A stretch of DNA of 64,000 nt from Ilyonectria destructans (taxonomy: Eukaryota > Ascomycota > Sordariomycetes > Hypocreales > Nectriaceae): assembly GCA_020740775.1 (NCBI GenBank), contig JAHEWK010000019.1:372001-436000 (forward strand), read 5' to 3'. Below the pieces are notes generated by a model that was not told the DNA's origin, searched no databases, and saw only the letters and a list, made by a program, of their open reading frames with translations. This document shows positions 56,380-64,000 of the stretch, piece by piece. The position numbers were made by a program, and so were the translations under genes. Each line of letters starts with the position of its first letter. Within the stretch, counting starts at the first letter, position 1.

Positions 56380-59300
56380 CTAGCCATGATGGGGGCAGAT
56401 TTCCTGGAAGAAACGAGCTGCCTCTGTCATCGCGACGAACTCGCCGAAATCTTGTCCTATTACGCGGCGGATCGTCAGCTTCGGGAAAAGCCCCAACTTT
56501 ATCCGATGCCGACGGTCAACTTTGCGACAATAGAAGGGGTGGTCGGGTGATTTCCGCCGTCCGCACGAGCATTCAAGCTCGGCATCGTGGGTAAATCTCT
56601 CGTGGTATTCAGCAAAGTCTCTATAGCCGGAGCGGGCTGCTAAGAGATGTTGGAGCTGCTTCTGGGGAAGCTGCAATTCGTCTGGGCATGCAGCAGTTAC
56701 TTTAAGCTGGTACGGCTGATATAAGTCTGGAGTATAGTCTTGCCACCAGCTCTTAAAGAGGGTTCGAGGGAGGGCTTTAGCCTTCCTTCGATTGAAGGCG
56801 AGGGACGGAGCCAAGCCGGATGGTTCTAGCAGCTCTGTCCCTACTTTAGCTAGCTTATCAGCCTCTTCGTTTCCGGGGATGCCTTTATGGCCGGGGCACC
56901 ATCGTACAGATATAGCCCCGTGGGCTTGTGCGATCAATTGGCACTCCAGGAATTAGGCCTGCAAGGATTCCGATGGCTGGCCTAGCAAGCCAGCTGCTGC
57001 AGATGTATTATCGAGACAGATGTGAATCTGTACGCCTAGCTCTGACAATACTAGGCTCGTTGCGTAGCGTAGGCCCGCAAGGGCTCCAGCTACTTCTGCA
57101 TCGAACACCTCGATGGAACCTAGCCGGGCTAGCCCCTCGCCAATCGTGTGTTTATTGCGATGAATAATGTATCCGTAACCTGGAGCTCCATCTTGCGATC
57201 GGGATCCATCTGAGTAAACGATAAGGTCTTCTGTAGGTAAGGTCTCGATCCAGGAAAGGAAGGCTGGGACGGCCTTATCCTTCAGCTGTATATGTAGTTG
57301 GGCAGGGCTGTATTTATATTGAAGGAGGTCCAGCCGAGGGGAGGGCTGGAGAAGTAGTGCAGTCCGTTGCAAACAGGTCTTATAGATCGGCTTCCAGTCC
57401 GGCCTGCAGGGAGGGATGATAGCTCTAGCTGTTAGAGGGTACCTTGGATCCAGGATTGGAGACAGGCTGCGTGTCATAGGCGCCAGCAGCTGCTCAACTG
57501 GCAGGATACAACTTTCGCAATAGAGTGCAGCCGCAGGGGTTGTCTTCCAGGTTGGAAGGATGCTGCAAATGCCGATATATAAGACGCTTTTAAGGCGGTC
57601 GAGAAGGTGGTCGATCCTCGTGGAGGCCTGGGGCCTTCCTGATCGTAAAGACAGCACTATCTTACTCAGGTACCAGGCCTCAGCTCTGTAGAATAGAATA
57701 AGGAGGACGCAGGCGTTAATAGCGAGGCGGATCTTATCAGGGGGAGGGCTGCGAGCTATATTAGTAAGTCCTTACAGGAGGTTGGCTGTGGCTTGAGCTT
57801 AATGACCTATTGTTCGACGTGGGTCTTAAAGGATAGCTTCCTATCCAGCCAGACGCCCAGCCAGCGGAGGGCTTTCCCTGAAGCCTTAGTCTGTCCCTTG
57901 TGGTCGATTGTCAGGCTAGGATCGCTCTGTCTGCAAGAGAAGTGCATTATCTCGGTCTTTCCTGGGTTGAAGCTGTCCTTATTGCAAGCTCCCCAGTATT
58001 CTATCTCTTCCATATTGACCTCTACCTCGTCTGTCGTGTCGTAAAGGGTCTTTCCAATATGAATAGAGGCGTATCGTCTGCATAGCCGTATCGTATAGTC
58101 GTAATCGGGTTAAATCCAGGGTACGGCGGTACGTTGATCTGGATCTTATAAATTGGCTCTGTGTAGAGAAGGAAGAGGATCGGCGAGACGGGCGAGCCCT
58201 GGGGCAGGCTGTATTCTAATGCGGAAGACAGCGTGACTGCATCTTGGAAATAGACTCAGGCTGTGCGGTCGGTCATAAAAGAGGCCACCTAGCGGACTAG
58301 CAATTCGGGCCAGCCTTGCTGGCGGAGGCGCCGCAGAAGACGGTTCTGGAGAACTGTATCAAAGGCACCTTAGATGTCTATCGTCATGAGGGTCACAACG
58401 AGACCTCGCGCGAGGGCAGATTCGATATCATGGATCAGGGCGGCAATAAGGTCTACGGCGGACCTCTTTGTTAGGGCCCCGGCCTGGTTCTTGTGCAAGA
58501 CCTTCCGATCAATTGCAATAAAGGCCAGACGTCTGGCGACCAGTCTCTCCAGCCCCTTGCCGAGGCAGGAAAGCAGGGAAATTAGTCTCCAGGCATAAGG
58601 AGAAGAAAGATCCCGCTTTCCGGGCTTAGGGATTATAATAACCTCTACACCCTTAAAGACTGTTAGGTGGTGCCCTAGGGAGAGATATCTCTTGTAGAGC
58701 CACTGAATGTAGTCTCCGATGATCGGCCAGCAGGCCCGGATGGTCGCTATGGTCACATTATCTGCGCCGGAAGACGTATTTCCAGTCTTGATCGTTATAT
58801 CCTCAGCCTCTTCAGCCGAGATCTATGTGGAAAAGGGAAGCTCGGGAGCCTCTATTACTAGAGGGGTCCAGGGGTCCTCGATATCGTCTCCAGCGTCTAG
58901 ACGCTCGACCGTGGCTTTACGGAGGTCATTAGCTTTTCCCTCCTGGGTCTTAAAGACCTTGTCTTCAACCTGAAGGGGTGGGGGCTGGAAGGCGCTTTAG
59001 GCTCAGATCCATCCGGCGATACAGAAGATATCAGCGTTAGTAGTTACGTTATTGATAATATCTCGCCAGAAGTCGACTTTTACCTTCTTAATGATCTTAC
59101 GGAAGTCGTCTCTAGCTAGGATAGCAGGTCCCAGCTCCTCCGGGTCCCGTCTCTTAGCAGCTTGGTATTAGGCGTGGGCTTTAGCGCAGTCCTTAGTCCA
59201 CCATGGCGCAGAGCGCTCATTCTGTTAAGGGCATCGGCCGACGATTCGTATTGCATCTTATAGTAGGTCTAGCAGTTGGGCTGCTATAATGTCTAGTTCC

Positions 59301-60002
59301 TTGGCGGTTGTTGCGGTAGTTATAAGGAAGTCTTGCCCGAGCGAGACAACCTCTGCAAGACGGGCCAGGTCCTCGACTCTAGCTTGTGCGGTAGGGATAT
59401 TCGAGATCGCGAGATCAAGGATATTATCATACTTATTTGTAGGCTGGTTCAGCTGGTTTAAAATAGCTAAGTCGTTGTCGTCAATCCACGAGGCGATCCG
59501 GGCCCCTTGGTTCCGATGGGGCCCGGCTTGCCAGAGCGTATGTAAGGCGTTAAAGTCTCCAGCAATGAGGCAGCGGCTAGGGACTTCCCAGCGATCCAGG
59601 AAGTTAAGAGTCTCTAGCGTATCCAGTTGACGATAGATATTAAGGAAAGAGATGCTGCCAGCTCGTATTAGAAGGATATCTCGAGACGGCGTAGGCTTGA
59701 GCTGGTCGGCGTTTAGCTTGCTACGGAGGGACATATAGGTTATGACCCTGGGGCGTGTGCTATTTCCCTTCTAGTTTGATACGGGAGAGAAGGTTCAGTA
59801 TACAGTATGGTTCTTCGTCACACAGCGGTTATTCCGTACGCTAGTCCAAGGCTCTTAGAGCATCACTACATCGTATCTGCTTCTATCGGCAATCGGCAAG
59901 GGCCAGCGCGCAGTCATACGATGTTGAGTCTTTGCCGACGTTGGCTTGGAAGATGCGTAATGGTCTCTTGTCGGTGGTCTGTTGCGGAGGTCGTCGTCCC
60001 AT
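56380..60002 (-). pseudogene. LINE ORF2: endonuclease, reverse transcriptase, RNase H
   Basis: ATG at 60002 (MGRRPPQQTTDKRPLRIFQA). The APE endonuclease has LIAGDFNALHTLWQ and NILDLAISN. RT has VIIIPKPGKRDLSSPYAWRL (about 58650-58590), MTIDI and YADD at 58073-58084. RNase H has IVYSDGSRSQDGAPGYG, VFDAEVAGALAGL, ICLDNTSAA and WCPGHKGIPGNEEADKLAK. The C-terminal CSCGRRKSPDHPFYC precedes the stop at 56380. At least one frameshift near 58000-58060 and several TAG/TGA stops break it, though all catalytic motifs survive. GC-rich, little RIP. Confidence 0.88.
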
Positions 60003-62000
60003 TAAACCAGGGTCTCGGGGGCTTGACGTCTGCGCGTATTCGGCGAGGGCGGGGGGGTTCCTTCCGTAGGTCGTAGGGTCAGGGCCTCGGGGGCTGGGGA
60101 CGACCCGCCTGCGGCTGCAGCTAGCTCCGGGTGGAGCTGACGGAACAGCCGCTCGCCGATTTCCCGGGTCCCTCTCTTTTCCGGCTGTGTCAGTCGCTTC
60201 AAGACGCCGTTTTGGCGTCGGGGCCGGGCAGGGCATTTCGTATCGTCAGAGTGGCGAGGGCCTCGGAAGTTGAGGCATTAGGTCTTGTATTCGCAGGGCA
60301 TCCCTTCGTGAGGGGTCCTTCTGCAGCTGATACAACAGGCAGTGTGGTTATAGCTGTGTCGTGAGTAGTAGTCCCAGCAAAGGTTACATTAGTTAGATCT
60401 AGCGGTCTTCTGAATCAGTCTCGCTAGCCGACTCGTCCTAAAGAGACAGAAGGCATGCTTTAACTGCTCGAGGAAGGAAATGAGCAATGTGTTAAATTGA
60501 GACTTTGTGTGGCGGCATAACATGCCTGATCTAGACAGCCTGATCCGGAACGCTGGATACAGAACGCTGGATGTAGTAATAAGCCGGATGCAGCATTATA
60601 ACAAACCCGGATCTATCTCCCTTTAACACTCTAATCTAGATCCCTTTGAGTATAAAATAGAGCCCTTATAACCCTTAATTAATAGGGGAATAACCTTCTC
60701 AATTAACATCATTTTAATCAATTATTTCTGCTATTACATATAGTAAATTGCGTATCTAACACAATATCTTAGTAGGCTGGGTAGAGTTGTTATAACAGAA
60801 GAGTTAGCAACTAACAGCCTGTAGGCCTATCTAGGCCTCCACTTTATCTTTTAGAGCAGTTTTATAATCCACAGTCTTTCTAAGTAGGTCTATTAAGAGC
60901 CTAAGGTATTCAGAGACTATATAGGTGATATATTTTATTGCAAGCTTAACAGCGTCAGCCCCTAGAGCTAGAGCCTAGTAGGTTTCTTTATTAATAATCT
61001 TATTGCGGATATTGAGGTTCGCCAGACAGATAGTCCAGCCAGTTTTAGTTCTATATACTTATAGAATAGCATCAAGCTTAATATCTAGCTTCTCAGCTAA
61101 GTAGGTTCATATTGCTAAAAGTTGCTTTTTCCAAGCAGGAGAATTCTCATAAAGCTGTATAAAGACCCTAATATTATTGAAAGCAATAGTAGGGTTTTCC
61201 TGCTGCTATTCCTGGGTTATTAGGCCTATTAAAGCTTAAGGGGTTATTATTAGGAGTTAAAGCTGGCCCCTTAAGCTCAGGCTGCTTAGAATTTATTATA
61301 CTATACAGTAAGGTGCACCAGAAGGTTAGCTATAATAGTAGAAGTATATAATTATATAGGTAATAGGGCTACTAGCAGTTACAGTTACAGATACAGCTAG
61401 CTATTACCAGTCAGACTATATACCTAATAACTAAAGAAGCTCTATAATATCTCTTAAGTAAAGCAGAATATATACTCTACCTTGAACTGCTTTACTGTTT
61501 CATCGAAGGCTGCAAAAAAGGTCCAGAAGACCCTTATTTTATCGTCTAGAGCAGCTTAGCTGTTAGCTGCAACTCCAGCTGCAGCTGCAGAGAGGTTGAT
61601 AGCGATAGCAGGCTCCGAGACCTTACTGTGTTCGAAGATATCGCTGCTAGGGGGGCTACAAGGGCCAGGCTGTAGGTTGGTCTGGGGGCCAGGCTGAGGG
61701 CTAGGTTGAGCTGGAAGGTCTGCCAGAAGGTCTGCCAGAAGGTCTGCCAGAGGGTCTGCGAGGAACATATCCTCCATGCTAATTTCGACGAAGGTCTCTT
61801 CTCCTAAGAGAACCGAGCCTGGTGCGGGCGTTGGAGTGCTAATAGCCTCTCTATAGATTGGACCCTTGGAGATGTTATATTCCCTACCCTAGATGAGAGC
61901 AGCCCTCGCATTCTGAGAGAGGTATAGAGGGGTTTAAGGCCCTAGATTAAAGGGGATGGGGGCATCTGGCACAGAGGCTATCGCAAGGAAGGTCGGTTGA
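60002..62000 (-). pseudogene. LINE ORF1 (gag-like), split by a solo LTR
   Basis: The C-terminal part, 60480-60002: FLEQLKHAFCLF, zinc-knuckle cluster (CNLCWDYYSRHSYNHTACCI, EYKT then CLNFRGPRHSDDTKC), then Pro/Arg-rich tail ending LETLV-like residues at TAA (60004). The inserted LTR lies at 60490-60761. Upstream in the same strand: VYRTKTGWTICLANLNI, ALALGADAVKLAIKYITYIV, an acidic Leu/Asp repeat (LADPLADLLADLL) and a Pro/Gln-rich region, with TAG/TAA at expected Gln codons. Removing the LTR and one target copy restores frame continuity. The N terminus is not identified. Confidence 0.8.
60490..60761 (+). mobile_element. Solo LTR inside LINE ORF1, TSD CAATG/CAATA
   Basis: 272 bp with canonical inverted termini TGTTA...TAACA, flanked by CAATG (60485-60489) and CAATA (60762-60766), a 5-bp duplication with one G/A difference. 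A TATA box (TATAAAATAG, about 60651) gives the plus orientation, typical of a short copia-type LTR. Direct repeat GAACGCTGGAT occurs twice inside. No internal region, hence a solo LTR. Confidence 0.88.
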
Positions 62001-62100
62001 TCAGGTGGGTGTTAACAGAATGGGTATATAGCTGGCTAAATCCTTAATATTAGCAGCTAAGGAAGTTAGAAATAGGAGGGAAGTGGAGTAGATTTAAGGA

Positions 62101-62674
62101 TAACCTGAGTAAGGTTGCGGAAGTTATCTATAGATAGCTGATAAGTACTATCCCAGGAAAGCACTTTACTATTATTACTTCAGTAGAAGTGGAATACTAG
62201 CTCTTATAACTGCTAAAAAGTATTGCTATAAGCTAGAAGACTGAAGAATTTATCTATAGGTAATAATACACTATTGTATATATAGTCTCAGTGGGCGGTA
62301 TTAAGTATCTCCAGCTATTTATAGTGCAGCCTAGCTATAATACCAATATAGCTATATAAGAAATAAGATAGTACTGCCTTAAGAAAGATTAATTATATAT
62401 AATAGATAAGTCTTATAAGGATAGAAGTAAACTGATAGAGCTGTATATATTTATTGCTATTAGATAATACCAGGCTATATATAGTACTGAAATATACTAA
62501 TATAGTGAAACTGGCTCTTTTATTCTTAAATTCTTCTGTAATTATATAATAGCAGAATTAGAGAATAGCATTAGCAGCTAGATTATTAGGTTTAACTTTC
62601 TGACTATTTAAAGATTAATTTATAGACAATTCAGTATCAGACTTATTATTATTATTAGTATCTCTATTACTCTA
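62101..62674 (-). other. RIP'd region with weak minus-strand coding
   Basis: AT-rich. A minus-strand frame reads helical, Leu/Tyr/Ile-rich protein interrupted by TAG/TAA (for example LVFHFYxSNNSKVLSWDSTY near 62200-62140). It may be the 5' part of the LINE or the tail of the unknown gene upstream. Not assignable. Confidence 0.35.
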
Positions 62675-62839
62675 TTCTTCTTTCTCTTCTTTCTCTTCTT
62701 TCTCTTCTTCTTTCTCTTTCTCTTTCTCTTTCTCTTTCTCTTTCTCTTTCTCTTTCTCTTTCTCTTTCTCTTTCTCTTTCTCTTTCTCTTTCTCTTTCTC
62801 TTTCTCTTTCTCTTCCTCTTCCTCTTTCTCTTCCTCTTT
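62675..62839. repeat. (TTTCTC)n hexanucleotide microsatellite
   Basis: About 165 bp of pyrimidine repeat, mainly TTTCTC, flanked by TTCTTC and CTCTTC variants. On the minus strand it reads as alternating Glu-Lys and appears in frame with protein-like sequence on its upstream side. Confidence 0.93.
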
Positions 62840-64000
62840 AAAATTATTATAGACTTAATCTGTATTATAGAGTGCAGTTAACCCCTCTACCTTCCAGATA
62901 CAGTCTAACCAGAGCTATATTAAAACCCAGTATTAGAATCCAGATAACTATCGCCCTAAGATTTCTCTTACTAGAGGTAGTAATAACTAAGAAAGCTAAA
63001 GCTAAAAGTAGAGGCAGTATTTTAGTTATTTTCTATAGAGGCATTCAGAAGATTGCTTTACCACCAGCTTAAAGGGCGCCTTATAAGGACGATCTGGAAA
63101 CTTACCCCAAAGCTACCTCCTCAGGCAGATATCAGTACCCCTTACCGTCTCGCCACATTAATCCAAGAGACAGTCAAGTGCCGCTATTATTAACGCCAGC
63201 CTGTGCTTATCTCTTGCCGGGCTGTAGAGTATTTCTCCGTCGATATCCTCCAGCCGTAGGGGCCGATCAGACGTGTGGGGGGGCAACTCGATAAGTAAGA
63301 TGAGGATATCGCGCTGTGCTTTTGCGAATGTTATCTGCCAACCAGTATGCTGCATCTATTTCGTTAAGAGATATAATAAGGCAGATATCCCAGTATCGTT
63401 ATGCAGTTTCCAGGCGCACTTTTACCCTTCTAGCTGCTTACGCTCTTCGGCAAATAGCTTCTACGTAAAGTGCTTAATGGAATTAGAGCTTATCTGTAGG
63501 ATAATGCTATTATAAACTAGCTCTTAACCGAACTGCTTATTATTAATAATAAGCTATAACCTCTAAATATTCTTTGCAGTCCAGCTCTAGAACGCTAGGC
63601 TCTCTTTAATATAATCTTATAGCCAGTAGTACTTCTATTATCTGATAGCAAGCTAGATCTTATTGTAGTGGCAGGCCTTTAGGTATATTATAAGGACTTT
63701 CTCGCTAGTAGAATGAAGACTATAGTGCTTATAAGCAGAACCCCTCTGAATTACGAGGCGCAGATAAGGCCTGGAGCTATCGGGTTGTAGAGGGAGGGTA
63801 TCTGAATCCGGGAGGTTAAAGGAAGCAATTAGGAGCTTAAGACCTTAATAAGCAGATTTTACGATATTATGCTTATCACCTGGGTGTCGGGATGTATATT
63901 TGGGGTGGATAGTAAAGCTATATTGGATACGGATAATAGCCAGCTCCGGCGAGTTATAGTATAAGTCAAGCTTCTTAAGCTTCTGCAGCTTCCTTGGGGA
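62840..64000 (-). pseudogene. RIP-decayed coding region of unknown family, runs off the window
   Basis: From 64000 to about 63158 one minus-strand frame reads as a single protein interrupted only by TAA/TAG/TGA where Gln or Trp fits. Segments include QKLKKLDLYYNSPELAIIRI, YTSRHPGDKHNIVKSAY, LPLQPDSSRPYLRLVIQRGS, MQHTGWQITFAKAQRDILIL and HTSDRPLRLEDIDGEILYSP. It resembles an ordered, Gln-rich helical protein. A second segment continues to the Glu-Lys repeat. I do not recognise the family. It is probably mobile-element-encoded, given RIP. Confidence 0.5.

Larger units (their letters stand above)
55816..62100 (-). mobile_element. Tad1-type LINE, nearly complete, with CAA tail
   Basis: The plus strand shows an (GTT)11-like tract at 55816-55849, the complement of the 3' CAA tail, then a 3' UTR to about 56380. 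On the minus strand: ORF1 (gag-like, zinc knuckles), TAATG overlap at 60000-60004, ORF2 with APE endonuclease, RT, RNase H and a C-terminal Cys/His cluster. This is the Tad1 clade layout. A 272-bp solo LTR interrupts ORF1 (60490-60761). The 5' end is not defined; 62100 is a working limit. Copies B and C (13106, 46607) are 5'-truncated members. Confidence 0.85.

Noticed and set aside
62840..64000. Starship captain (DUF3435) or tyrosine recombinase
   Set aside because: No R...H-x-x-R...Y arrangement could be recognised in the readable segments.

Overview
The window is from the nuclear genome of a filamentous ascomycete (Pezizomycotina). The support is: short 47-64 bp spliceosomal introns with GT..AG ends and CTAAC/TACTAAT-like branch points; fungal gene families (an NRPS-like adenylation/reductase fusion, a secreted beta-helix protein, an OrsD-like fragment); and Ty3/gypsy, Ty1/copia, Tad1-type LINE, pogo and piggyBac elements. 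Many elements carry the C-to-T/G-to-A decay of repeat-induced point mutation (RIP): almost every broken codon is TAA/TAG/TGA where CAA, CAG, CGA or TGG is expected. I cannot assign a species. The region looks like an accessory or repeat-rich compartment, with a few intact host genes between transposon blocks. 

Layout. 1-4465: hairpin tandem repeat, an inverted pair of 161-bp foldback elements, AT-rich RIP'd DNA, and a solo LTR. 4466-13053: complete but RIP-dead Ty3/gypsy element (minus strand, 433-bp LTRs, TSD ATTAA). 13054-17770: LINE 3' stub, GC-rich tandem repeat, and pseudogenes of dispersed families (an unknown protein, a PIF1 helicase tail, a second unknown). 20126-21375: intact secreted beta-helix protein. 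23682-25542: pogo-like transposon. 25696-26558: MITE split by a solo LTR. 26921-35321: second Ty3/gypsy element (375-bp LTRs, TSD AAAGA). 35540-36479: crotonase pseudogene. 37468-40673: six-exon NRPS-like/ferric-reductase-like fusion. 41495-41816: solo LTR. 42630-43257: LINE relic. 43578-44102: nucleoside-deaminase-like gene. 44164-46148: solo LTR and copia 3' end. 46607-47972: OrsD-like pseudogene cut by a 5'-truncated LINE. 48660-51248: membrane LTA-synthase-like sulfatase. 52053-54198: piggyBac-like element. 54280-54729: pectinesterase first exon only. 55816-about 62100: near-complete Tad1-type LINE with a solo LTR inside ORF1. 62675-64000: RIP'd unknown coding region. 

Host genes that look functional are the beta-helix protein, the deaminase-like protein, the sulfatase-like membrane protein and possibly the NRPS-like fusion. 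They are not an obvious pathway; each stands alone between repeats. The most unusual signal is that both gypsy elements carry, between pol and the 3' LTR, a convergent antisense ORF resembling a Cys-rich DNA-binding-like protein with a coiled coil. Its cysteines have been converted to tyrosines by RIP. The NRPS-like fusion is also odd: its adenylation domain lacks the A3 phosphate-binding core, and there is no thiolation domain.
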